Under the pieces are notes generated by a model. It ran no database searches, was not told the origin of the DNA, and saw only the letters and a program-made list of their open reading frames with translations. Of a DNA stretch of 64,000 nt, positions 1-10,883 are shown piece by piece. The translations under genes and the position numbers were made by a program. This DNA is from Romanomermis culicivorax (taxonomy: Eukaryota > Nematoda > Enoplea > Mermithida > Mermithidae), in assembly GCA_963922205.1 (NCBI GenBank), contig CAWUHX010000028.1:62001-126000 (forward strand), given 5' to 3'. Every line of letters begins with the position of its first letter. Position 1 is the first letter of the stretch.

Positions 1-1193
1 CTGTATGAACTGTCAGATATGAATTTTGATAGGTCAACAATTTGAGACATTCTGGTCGTTCGTGAATTCAATCTAACGTGAGAAAACAGCGTGTTGATTG
101 ATGTTCGTGGCTAGCTAATCTACAGTCAAAGAATGCTACTTATTAACGTAACTTGCCTCTCGACACCATTTCGTGCTGTGCATTAATGAACACAAAAACA
201 ACCTGTATTTCACTGAAACTTTGCCATTAAAGCAGGAAAGCACCAATACTAATCAGGCAAAAAGTATAAAAAATTCCATTTAGAATATTGTGTTTTCGTG
301 CCTACTTTATCTTCTCTTTTTGCCTTTCACATCCACTACTCGACAAAATATTCAAAAATTTGACATTCAAAAATTGAAAGCAGCAATCATATAACATTAT
401 TTTGCTAATGTTTGTCAATCTAATCAGGAAAGGTAATTATTCGTCGGATTATGCATGGAATTGAATTCCAATAAACGATTAAACAAAAACAAGATAAAAC
501 ATATAAAACATGGGGCAATGTGTGGTGGTGGTAGCACGAGCGAAAAGTACTTTGGATACTGTAGCTAGCGTCCATTTGCATATTTTGTTTGGAAAAAACA
601 CATGCTATAGCCTATTACCCAGTAAAATATAGCGTAATAGTTTTTCACGTTAAGTTGGAAGCAGAGTTACATAGCTGCAGGAAAAAAGTTGTTTTGACAT
701 GTGAAATTGATCAAATCTACTGCGTTAGTAAAAAAAGCTACATACAACTGGCCAACAAGAAAAAATATTACTGTAGAAAGCCAAAAATGTGATCCAACAA
801 GGTGGTATATGGTAAACGGGTATTATGCATATTTGTACTATATTATATTTGAATCAGAATGTATTTATATACGATATAATCTATCAAATCATGGATAAAA
901 ATTACTATAGCTAACAATTGCACTTAGAATTCATTTGAGTCTTGATCATATCAGTCTGTACAATCGAAAGGCAAACCTGATATCATTCGATGCTATCAGT
1001 CATGAAATCCCTGCTTTTGACGCCATAAAAGATGAATATGTTACATTAAACCACAATCACGAGATAAATTTGTGAATCACGCTCGAATGAAATAAATTTA
1101 CTGTAGCCAGTGACCAGCACTCAGAATTGGCTGAATGATATCCCTTTCATTGTGTGCTAAACATCGCTACCCACCTATCATAAATTTCAGATT
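1..1193. other. AT-rich sequence without recognised gene
   Basis: No open frame here has recognisable protein content, and the short ORFs near 589-898 look like chance frames in AT-rich DNA. I see no RNA gene and no clear repeat. Confidence 0.5.
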
Positions 1194-1598
1194 TTAATTG
1201 AACGGTTCTGCCAGATTCTGTTCCGTGGAATTCCAGAAAATCTGGATTGAAAAGAAACGCTGATTACCGTATCTCAAACAACTAATCAGCAGATAATGAG
1301 CTGAGGTAGAAAATGGTGACCAGCTGGGCAAACAAGTTGACTGTAGGGTGAAATCCGATAAACGAACAGCGCAAAAACTATACGATGCAACATCGGTATG
1401 GAATAATCACTGTAATTTTTAATTCTAAAGTAATTCAGTATACAAAACTACTTTTCGAGCTGGACTCACCTGCCTAAAAACTTTGGTAAATCCGGCCATA
1501 ATCTCGTGTTGATTTTCAACTCGGTCGGCCGCTAGTAATAATGTTAATGTGAAAATAAACGTACATACAATAAGAAAAGGAAGTGAATATGCGGGCAT
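1194..1598 (-). CDS. Possible secreted-peptide gene, two tentative exons
   Basis: Exon 1 (1470-1598, 43 codons) starts with ATG and encodes a hydrophobic leader of signal-peptide type (SLPFLIVCTFIFTLTLLLAA) followed by a charged stretch. It ends at a consensus donor (CAG/GTGAGT) in phase 0. About 27 nt before the ATG lies an acceptor-like TTTATCGCAG. A plausible second exon (1194-1340) follows an acceptor CCCTACAG, is open in the matching phase for 48 codons and ends in TAA. It holds two cysteines and an N-glycosylation sequon near its end. I do not recognise the product; a small secreted peptide or hormone precursor would fit. The signal peptide plus donor is fair evidence for exon 1. The second exon rests only on splice signals and an open frame. 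Confidence 0.3.
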
Positions 1599-2237
1599 AG
1601 GCGACAATTGTGAGGTGCACGGTCTGCGATAAATATAAGTAGGTCACTTTTGGAAACAATGATTTCAGCAATGTAAACTATATTATTATTTCGAGAGAAA
1701 AACGACAAAATTTTGGTAGGCAACGTCTAGAAGATGTAACTTTTTTCACAGTAACCTGCAGATTATCACTAGAGTCCATGGCTGAGCTAGTGATCAATGG
1801 TAGCGTTCATGTCCAACTGTAGTAGAAAACGTGTTACATAATGAGCACTTGACATTAGCCGAGCTTTAAAGAACTATTGATGATAGTTCGATGATTACGC
1901 GAGTTTAGTGGAGAATCGTTTACAGAAAATTTAAATCTGAACGATATAGCTTGATATTCTAATGGATCATCTACAGCTCACACATCTCCTAGCATATTTT
2001 GGTATCATCACAGTATATCGACCATCCCAGTAAGTCGATCAATGATATAAGCATCTTTTTTTAGACATAAGTTCATACTCGGTCGACCGTCTCTCGAAGT
2101 CGGTTATACTGATAAAATCGATACCAGACTAGCTAAAATTCCACGATAGTATAATGATTCAACTTCACGAGATCGAATTGCTTTCAGGGCCCAGGCATAG
2201 GCTTATGTAAAAAAGACATACTAAATTGCAGTGCAAT
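1599..2237. other. Non-coding, upstream of the tentative secreted-peptide exon
   Basis: No protein-coding signal. A single unit resembling the GTCGAC array at 2238-2335 occurs in inverted orientation at about 2018-2041. Otherwise nothing is recognised. Confidence 0.4.
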
Positions 2238-2335
2238 CGACCTACTGGGATGGTCGACTTACTAGAACAGTCGACTTACTAGGATGGTCGACATACTGGG
2301 ACGGTCGGCTCACCAGGACAGTCGACCTAATGGTA
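2238..2335. repeat. Short tandem array of about 20-bp GTCGAC units
   Basis: Five to six degenerate units of about 20 bp, each carrying a GTCGAC-like core followed by TTACTAGGATG or a variant. With the inverted unit near 2018-2041 this could be a small fold-back structure of roughly 320 bp. Confidence 0.55.
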
Positions 2336-2700
2336 CACGGCTAATTTTTTTGTCTCGATCTAACCATACGATTTTGTCAAAAGGAACTGAAAATTGTACA
2401 CAAACCTTACTACTTTTTGATGTTTGTGACGATATCCAAAAACCTGAAGAAATCTTATTTACTAATTCAGTGGCGTAGCCAGGATTTCAATTTGTAGAAG
2501 ACATACCACTACAATTTTTGTTGAAGTAAACCTATGGAAATATAATTCATCAGTTTAAATATTAGTTTTCAAACATTTCTGATCGACACTATTGTTTCAA
2601 TTATCCATGTCAAAAAGTTCGAATGATTGAGTGACCGGAAATAGACATTTCTGCATTATTTCGGGATGAGTACGTGCCCACTACTATCACTCTGGATATC

Positions 2701-2825
2701 AGGGGCCGGTTTCAATAAACAAGATGGTCCCGATCTCGAGATAATCGCGAACTTTTTTGAACACAAAAGGTATGAAAAAAATTCGGGATCATCTCGAGCT
2801 CGCGATTATATCGGTTACAACCTCT
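2701..2825. repeat. Dispersed palindromic repeat (GGCCGGTTTCA family), copy 1
   Basis: Begins with GGGGCCGGTTTCAATAAAC and contains GATCTCGAGATAATCGCG and a matching inverted part (GGGATCATCTCGAGCTCGCG). Similar blocks rich in CTCGAGATAATCTCGA occur near 28330-28480, 30350-30470, 35990-36105 and 37610-37800, so this is a dispersed family, probably a MITE. Confidence 0.5.
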
Positions 2826-2948
2826 GATTCACAAAATGCGGCCAACAAATGTCTCCTTGGTCAGACCATGCGGTCAGCAAAGAACGGCGCACTATTCAAT
2901 AGACACAATTATTTAGTGGCTCACTTATACGAAACCGAAAATCAGTGA

Positions 2949-5944
2949 AACAAAGGGAGTCGCATAATGTTGAAATAAACTTCAACCGAGTTCAAGGAGT
3001 GTCCAGAAATTTTCAGATAAACCAGCATGATAAAATGCATTTCCCAAAAAGTAAACTCGATGAGGAGGTGTGGTCAATGAGACAACGCTAGTAATACTGC
3101 ATAGAATACAGTAAATGACCATTGATCGTTTGACATCACAATGATAAGGTTCACAAGGATGATGAAACGTTTAGCTGATAAAATTAGGTCTCGGAGAGCT
3201 CGTAAGGGCAGGAAGATGAATTTTCCGATTAAATTGCCACATACTCTACACGAAGAATATTTTTGTAGAATATTCATCAGACCGTTGGTCAGATGTTGGA
3301 TAGGGAGCATACGAATCAATATTATTAGAATACCACGAACAAAGCGTCTGAGAGGTAACTTGAAATTCAAAATGATCAAAATATTTTGAACGGATCAGAA
3401 TGATGTAACACTTCCTTCCAAAATGAACCTACACGCGTAAGGCAACAAACAAGTCAGACGGTGGCGGTTTTCAAGATTAATAAGAATGTTGCTTTCCTCC
3501 TGCTCTACCGCAATATGCAACAAAGTATGCTACACATCGTAGCTCAATCTGGGGCAGTGCTCAGTGCGGGCCTGCGCTAGGCCACGCCGCTTCGTAAAAG
3601 GACGGGGCGTCTGCCTCGGCCGTTTTTTCTCCCCTCCCTCTTTCCCCTGTTATCCATAAAAATTGCAGCTTATGGGTTGTTTTTGAGCTTTTTTTTGTTT
3701 ATCGAAAGAATGTTTCAAAAGAGCGCGGAGCGTGGTGCCACCACGTTCCTGGCACCACTGGTTTGCGCCGGCGACCGACCGTGCAAAACAACACCGAGGC
3801 GTCCTATACTTCAACGCACAAAATGTACTAGGCATCACATATACATAACACAGACATACATATTCACTCAATTTTGCTGCATCGCATTTTTAACGTTTCT
3901 AGTCACAATGCAGAAGATAAATAAACGAGCAAGGGGAAATGCGATGCAAAAAACCCTTCACTCAGTCCTTGGGAAACCCTGGGTCAAAGAAATAAAAACT
4001 CCAACAACTAGGTCACTAAACGACAAATCAAACGCAATTTTCTCTATGCGAAGTCTGTCCGAAATTTGAAACTTTCCTACTATGTTGCATGTTCTAAATT
4101 TAATGATGAAAGACTAAAAATAGAATTAACTTTATTTTCAAATTCATGAGTCTCCGACGGCTTTTCTAACGAAGTATGCAGTTAAGAAGAGAATAATGGG
4201 ACCTTGGTAAAAACTAGATTCAAAAATTATGGTTAGAAATTGGCATGACGGATTTGATCTGAATATCAAAACTGTCTACCCGATAAGTTATAAGTCGAAT
4301 AACGATAAACGGTCAAATCAAGATTATCGTACATTAAATGAAACAGAGCAAAGTTTTCTTTTAGCCGGACTGACGAGATCTGCCTCAAAATATCAAATTC
4401 CCAGAGACTGACTATCGGCTAACTAATCATGTAGCATAGAAAGCCGCAGGTGGAGAATGGGAAACATTCTCCAAAATAAGCACGTCAAAATCAAACAGGG
4501 CCAAGAGACTCTATACACTGGAAAATGGTTCAAAGATAAAACGACTGAAGTTCTTACTACTTCAAAGAGACTGCTCCTTGTAGTCCAATATCGGAAAATT
4601 GTTAAAATTGTGGTCAAGCAAACATGGAGATTATTTTCGAAGCAATCCGTCAACTTCAAATTTTACCAAATTTACAGACGCAGTTGCCCGAGGCTTGGAG
4701 CATAGTCTGATAAACGTTAGCAGACCAGCGCGACGTGGGTTTTTAGCTCATGAAGCGGCCCATAAGCACTCGGTGAGACAATGCAAGACGGTTGTATTCA
4801 AGGGTTTTCAACAGTTGTTATAATCTCTAGTGGAGTTTTTCAGACAAAATCCGTTCATTATTCCGTCAGTTTTATTTCACTTTGTAGTGGAAGCATGCAT
4901 TTAAGACACATTTTGAAAACTATAAAAAAATAAATTCAATCGACCTATAGTGGTTTAAACTACCGCAATTCGATTGAAACCCATTTCAATTCTGAAAAAA
5001 AGCAAAATTCGTATTGCTTCTTAGGGCGCTGTGGATCAGAATCGTAAAAGAAGATCAATTAACATGTCGGTTTCAGAAATTTATTTTTAATTCAATTAAA
5101 AGGTCATCATGATTTGAATTGAGAAACCGTAGAAAACAGTCTAATATGCCGATGGCATTTCTGACAATGATTTTATTGTGAGAAGGTCTCAAAGTGTAAA
5201 TTATGAAATCGTACATGAGAGTATGTGGAGAATTCGATAAACCATAGCGAGCGAGCGACTTAGGTAATGTTTGTCTTAGGTCTGCAATCGCTTCACGACA
5301 CTTGGACTATACTCCTACGGTGATTACGGATGATCGAAACCGCACGGAAAGGGACGTTTAGGCGTCGCCATTTCGGCATCAAACGTGATTTCTTTTGTTT
5401 AATTTTTTCTTCTGTTTTCACTACATTGTTTATTCATCTCATGCCTTCTCTATCTTGCTGCTTTACCCGTTTTTTATGAAATGCTTGTAAAGTGAAAATT
5501 GACAAAGATTGTCAAGAAATCACTTTTATTGAAATCGTTTATAAAAACTTTTGACTATAAAATTTTTTATTGAAAAAAATAGCTACAGGTTAGTTGAGCA
5601 CGCTCACAGGTTTTCGGCGCTATGTGCCACTACTGTTCAGCTGAAAATCTTAAAAATGGGGAATAGTACTTGTTTTCCACTCAAGTATTTCAAGAAAAAT
5701 CTATAATTAGCTATTTTTTATTTGTTCAAATTTATGCATATGCTTACTATAGCATCACTTCCTACATGTTCAGTAACAAAATGTCTTTTTCCTTTTCTGC
5801 AATCATTTTTACTTTTGCATTCCTGCCTCTGTTTTTTCTTTTTCTTCTTATACTCCATTTATTTTGAAATTTTACATTCTGACGTCAAAAGTGTTTCTCG
5901 TGTAAGCTGTCTACAGTCTGTTTTTTGTTTGTTTATGGTTGTAA
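2949..5944. other. Gene-poor intergenic DNA with a GC-rich patch
   Basis: No coding region is supported. A GC-rich patch at about 3545-3810, containing short palindromes such as GCCTGCGCTAGGC and GTGGTGCCACCAC, stands out from the AT-rich surroundings. It could be a promoter, an untranslated exon or a repeat fragment. The open frame across 3677-4069 shows no family resemblance and is treated as chance. Confidence 0.4.
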
Positions 5945-6945
5945 ACTTAAGAGTCAATCTGTAAGAATCACCTGGATTTAGAACAATGTGGATAAGTCAA
6001 AATTGTGTTTTTCCTCGTTGGAAGACATGTACAATTCGAATCTGGTAATCATTTTCCACAAAAAGTTTTCTTCATCGAGCTATCGCGGTGTAAAGTGTTC
6101 AAAATTTGCATAAGCGAATAATTCCATATTGTTGTATTTTTCACAATTTTGAAGATTTTCAAGTGCGAATTTTTTTGATCAATAGCAGATTAAACACGCT
6201 TTTGGAAACATATAGGCAATCGTCACTTCGAATGTCAGTTCTAATTCAGTGTTTAAAATAAATCGAAAAAATTAAATTCTTATCTTTGTTAAATTTTCAT
6301 TTTAAGTTCTGCCAACTCGATATTGGTAGAATGAAATCTAACCCTATTTCCTTATTACATGTACCATGCAGTGCTAACTTCAAAGCTACTCCATAAAAAC
6401 CAAGTGACCAATTTTGGCAAATGTTAATCAAACTCCAATTTTACATGTCGTTGAACGTTTTTGCTCAAAATTATCATTTATGTCTCAGTCGACTTTCAAC
6501 AATGTTTCACAGAATTTTTTTTAAACGATAGTATTTTTATGTGGCCTTCAAAGGATTGATCCAGTTGTTGTTTTTGGACTTTTAGTTCCACTGCAACATG
6601 CAAGAAAATGATGGAAAATGACATTTTTACAATTAATAAATTTTTATGTCTTACATAAAAACTCGGCATTTGGTAGGATAAAATCGAACCTCATATTCAC
6701 AGCACATCTAATATACATATATGATTCGCATGATAAAGATCTGAATCCTACGATCAAAGTTATTTCAGTCACTATTCACTTTTGAAGATTTTGTCGACTG
6801 AGACAAACATTGATGAAAAATTTCAGGATACATTTTTGAAGCATAAATTCGTTTAGAAATTTCGTGATCGTGTTATAGCTTCAACTAACATCAAAGGGGC
6901 TGTTGAAGTTATGTACCTTCTGAGATATGTTCCTCTGATCGCATG
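5945..6945. repeat. Left arm of a long imperfect palindrome
   Basis: The reverse complement of this stretch recurs in two pieces: 7905-8640 (matching about 6240-6945) and 25400-25760 (matching about 5945-6240). By eye the match is clear but diverged, perhaps 75-80%. Recognisable paired landmarks include GATCCAGTTGTTGTTTTTGG (near 6560) against its complement near 8330, and AAGAGTCAATCTGTAAG (5948) against its complement near 25745. Confidence 0.7.
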
Positions 6946-7904
6946 GCCGTGACACATTTAGAACATACATGTAACGGAGCTCCGAGGTCTGGGGGGGTTG
7001 GAGCAATTTTTGGGGCCGGGGGTCAGTAATTCCCAAAATTTTGGGGGGAGGGGTCCCTGAAGGGAAAAAAATTCGATTTTTTTATGAAAAATGTCCGAAA
7101 AAACGGTTTAAAAAGTAGTAATTTTTGTCTAAAAAATGATAAAATATGTACTTATGGCGCGAAGCGCCGAGAAAATTGACGTTTTTGACCATTTTTTGTT
7201 CAAAATTTGACATTTTTCATGAAAAAATGACATTTTTCAGTATTTTTCCGACTAAAACTATGGGGGTCCCTAGAGCTACCATATGGCTAGCCATAGGATT
7301 GGAAAATCCTGGGGGAGGGGTCGCCCAATGGCTAGCCATATGGTCGACGATTTCTGGCGGGGGGGGGGGGGGTTCCCATAGCACTTCCCCCCCCCCAATT
7401 ACATGTATGATTTAGAAGTAATGTTTCCTGTAGAAGCACATCGATTGAATTTTCCTGCCACTAGTTTATAGAGGAGACCTCTTTTATCAATCATATAGTG
7501 AGAAGCTCGACTGTCACATTATAATAGATCGAAAACTGATGGATCTTTCATTCCAGATTTTTTTGGATCGCTGGCAGCATACAACTTACCGAAAAAAATT
7601 TTCAAACAAATTGCAACTTACGATTTCTGTGCTGTATGCTGCACTAGGACATTCTGAATAAAAAATTGAGAACAAAAAATTGAGTAACGAAAAATTGAGT
7701 AGTCCATCAGGACCATGATTGATGGTTCATAATCGGAATTAAGATCTGTCATGCTCCATCACTCTTCTGTCCTGTGAAAAGTACAGTTTTGGGTAAAACT
7801 TCAAAAAACATATGAGCATGATTAATAGAAGAAACTTCTTGTATAACCTTATGCCAGGGAAGTTAAACCAGTGTTCCTTTACAAGAAACATCCTTCTAAA
7901 TGAG
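6946..7904. repeat. Central spacer of the palindrome with G-run/C-run tracts
   Basis: The spacer contains long homopolymer runs: G14-like at about 7359-7372 and C-runs at about 7385-7397, plus several GGGGG runs around 6990-7060. It also contains the hairpin GGCGCGAAGCGCC near 7157. No protein signal is seen. Confidence 0.6.
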
Positions 7905-8841
7905 TCATGCGATCAGAGGAATATATTTGATTAGGTACATGACTTCATCAGCCTCTTTGATGTGACTTGGAGCTATAAAATCGATCATGTGTCGGTAGAA
8001 CTCATGAAATGCTTGTTTTCTAAATGAATTTATGCTTCAAAAATGTACCCCAGAAATTTTCATCAATGTAATCGAAAAATAAGTTATACATTAATGTTAG
8101 CTTGATAGTCGACAAAATCATAAAAACTGAATAAGTGACTGAAATAATTGTGACCATATGATTCAGATGTTTATCATACAAAATATATATGGATATTAGA
8201 CGTGGTGTGAATACGAGGTTTGATTTTATTCTACTAAATAACGAGTTGTTGTGTCAAACACGAAAATTCATTAATATTGTAAAAATGTCAATTTTCAAAA
8301 TTGTATTGCATGTTTCAGTGGAACTAAAACTCCAAAAACAACTGGATCAACCCTCCGAAGGCTAAATCAAAATAATATCGTTAAAAAAATTCACTAAACA
8401 TTGTCGAAAATCGACTGGGACATAAATGATAATTTGGAGCAAAAACGTGCAATTTATAAATGATATGTAAAACTGGTTTTATCGTGTAGTTACAAATTTT
8501 TGCATGCAGTTAGGCACATGGATGGCACATGTGGTCGAGTAGGATTACATTTTATACGACTAATCCCGAGTTGTAAAGTTCGAAGTGAAGATATCTCAAG
8601 AATAACAGTTCAATTTTTTAAATTTCATCTCATGTAGCGGTGGATTAAAAGTCAATAAAACCACCGGAATAACCTATTGAAAGATGCGTTAAAGTGCTAT
8701 CGTTCAAAAAAATTAATGAAACACTGTGGAGAATTGATCGAGACATAAATGATAATTTGAAGCAAAATAAGTTAAATAAATGACATGTAAAATTGGGGTA
8801 CAGTTTACATATGCCAAAATTGGTCGCTGGATGCATGAAGT
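7905..8841. repeat. Right arm of the palindrome, proximal part
   Basis: Inverted match to about 6240-6945. It also holds an internal direct duplication: about 8310-8500 resembles 8625-8815 (both contain ACATAAATGATAATTTG). The arm stops at the MITE junction at 8842 and resumes after the MITE and retrotransposon at about 25326. Confidence 0.7.
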
Positions 8842-8843
8842 TA

Positions 8844-8866
8844 TACTCTGTTTTTCTTGAAATGCT
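8844..8866 (+). mobile_element. MITE copy 1, left fragment (split by the LTR element)
   Basis: TACTCTGTTTTTCTTGAAAT followed by GCT corresponds to the left end of the TAGTCTG MITE family, compared with the copies at 52382 and 56240. The rest of this copy is at 25107-25325. Flanking TA dinucleotides at 8842-8843 and 25326-25327 are the likely target duplication. Confidence 0.75.
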
Positions 8867-10327
8867 TGTCACATATTGCGCCATCCATGTCACGTGTATG
8901 ACATGTGGATTTGGGAGAGCTGGGGAGGTTTGGGTATCTCATCAGGTAATACCGTGTTTTAGACGTCACATTGATGGTGAACCATATCAGATTGATCCTA
9001 TTACAGTGAGTAATAGGCTGTGACTCCTGATGGATACTGGCATTTTCCCCAGGCTTCCCTAAATGGCGTTGGGGCCTAACCTGGCAAATGGTGGCTATAG
9101 AGAGGTCTATAGTTGGTTCTCTAATGTTGTCCTTGGGGTCTTGCTGTAGGGTAATGAACAACGCTGCCAGGCTAGGTGCAACAATCCCCGAGTCCTACTC
9201 AGTGAGAGTGGGAACAGGGTCACCCGTAAAATGACCTAGTTTGTGGGGCCCGATTATGAACCAGCCAGCCCCTTTTTGCCCGAACCTGAGAGGTGGAGGC
9301 CCTACTTATCTGTGGAAACCTTGGGAAACCGACTCAGGAAGGATTTCCCAACAAATACCCCACAAATAACAATAATCCCCTGAGAAGACTCACCTAGTCC
9401 TGTTTCTCAAGCGATTCGACGAAACGGGCGGCAAGTCCCTGGACACTTTCGGTCTTCTGGCACTGGGGCGGGGATGCAATCCACAAACGTCCTAGCGGCG
9501 AGCGGCGGCGAGTGGCGGCGAGCGGCGGCGAGCGGGAGGCGAAACTCCAACGTTTTCTTCACGAACCGGGGGCGGTCGGACACCTGGCACTGATGGGCAG
9601 CGGGTACTGTAGACGGTAAGCGGCGGACGCAGTGAACACTGGTAAATTTATGCAAATTTATTGGTAATAAGGCGGCGGACGCACAGGTGTATAATAAATT
9701 ATGCAAATTTGACGAAGGGCGGCAGACGCGGAGTTACAACCGGACGAAAGCTTGGTGAACCCAAGAATGAGCCAATAATGAGCGAAAAACTAAAGAAACA
9801 TGTCCTTTTAAGGACATGTTTGGCTACAGCTGCAGCTTGGGCGGAGTTTCTCGGCGCTCAAGCTAACTTCTGCAGCTAGACGCGATGCAGAAGATGCCTA
9901 TGAGCACATAGACATTTTTTCGTTCACATGCGTTTAGCACTGAGGCCGACTGCAGTGCCTATGCTAAGCATATGAACGTCTTTAGCTAAAACTTCTTAGC
10001 TAGTCGTTTTTGCGTAACAAAAACGACGCTAATTTTGATGATAAGAGGTGCATGGAGCGCACCAAAAATAGCCATGTGCTCGTGGAGCACGACTGGCGGA
10101 AGTTTTTAGCTAAAGGGCCTACTGTAGCCCCCGTTTGTAAAGAAAATAAAAATACAACAAAACGAAACATAGAAATGCATGAAAAATATAAAAACGAATG
10201 TAAAATGCATGTGTAAAAATGAAATAAACAAAAGCATGATCGAGTAATAAACGAAACATGAAACAAATAACAAAATGTCGGCATGATCGGAATCACGTGA
10301 CGTTGGAGAATTGAGCGGCACGTGACA
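8867..10327 (-). repeat. 3' LTR of the giant gypsy-class element
   Basis: Direct repeat of 23646-25106 with about 17 substitutions. Ends are TGTCAC and GTGACA. On the transcribed strand an AATAAA polyadenylation hexamer lies at 9657-9662. Two octamer-type ATGCAAAT boxes lie at 9650-9657 and 9701-9708. Several strong hairpins are visible: arms AAACATGTCCTT/AAGGACATGTTT at 9796-9821, and arms GTCGTTTTTG/CAAAAACGAC near 10003-10027. The 99-, 98- and 106-residue open frames inside the LTR show no conserved domain and are not called. Confidence 0.95.
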
Positions 10328-10883
10328 CGGCGGTCCTTCGAAAAAGGGCGTCCTCGTCCTTGCAGTGGTTAGTAGTGAGGTTTGTGCGGCATGTCCGTGG
10401 TCGTAGGTCGTTCCAAGGTGTGACGGCGGGTTGTCGAATAGGTCCGTTGGGTTGTCGGCGGATGGAGCCTTCTTTGATCGTAATTCGTTCGACGGTATGG
10501 TAACCGGGCGTTGTTGATGCGTGAAGTTGCAGACATTGAATATCCTGTGCGAAAGTCTAGAACACAGAAAAGAAAAATTTTCAGGGCAGGATGTAGGCTA
10601 TCCCAGAGGATGCGCCCAGTGAGGAACAGATTACCGGGTTATCGCAGAGGATGCACCCAGTGAGGAACAGATTATCGGGTTATCGCAGGGGATGCACCCA
10701 GTGAAGTGTAGGCTATCGCGTGAGGATGCGCCTAAGGCGTGACGCTTTGGTTGCTGGACATTCTCTTCTATCCACTAAGATCCAGCATGGACAAGAGTGG
10801 ATACTTCGTGAGGGGCACGGCGGTCCTTCGAAAAAGGACGTCCTCGTCCGTAAGCAGGGACAATGAAGAGAATGCATCTTGAA
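10328..10883 (-). repeat. 3' non-coding tail of the element with tandem repeats
   Basis: Lies between the integrase stop and the 3' LTR. It contains about three to four units of roughly 48 bp (about 10588-10740) built on GGATGCACCCAGTGAGGAAC. A block of about 32 bp starting CGGCGGTCCTTCG occurs twice (10328-10360 and 10818-10851) and can form a GTCCTT/AAGGAC hairpin. The first copy abuts the LTR, where a polypurine tract would be expected; the only purine run there is short (GAAGGA). Confidence 0.75.

Noticed and set aside
3677-4069. 130-residue plus-strand frame
   Set aside because: No recognisable domain, odd composition and no splice or promoter support; probably chance in a GC-richer patch.
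9407-10321. Open frames of 71-99 residues inside the LTR, repeated in the other LTR
   Set aside because: Their duplication only reflects the LTR pair; no protein features are visible.
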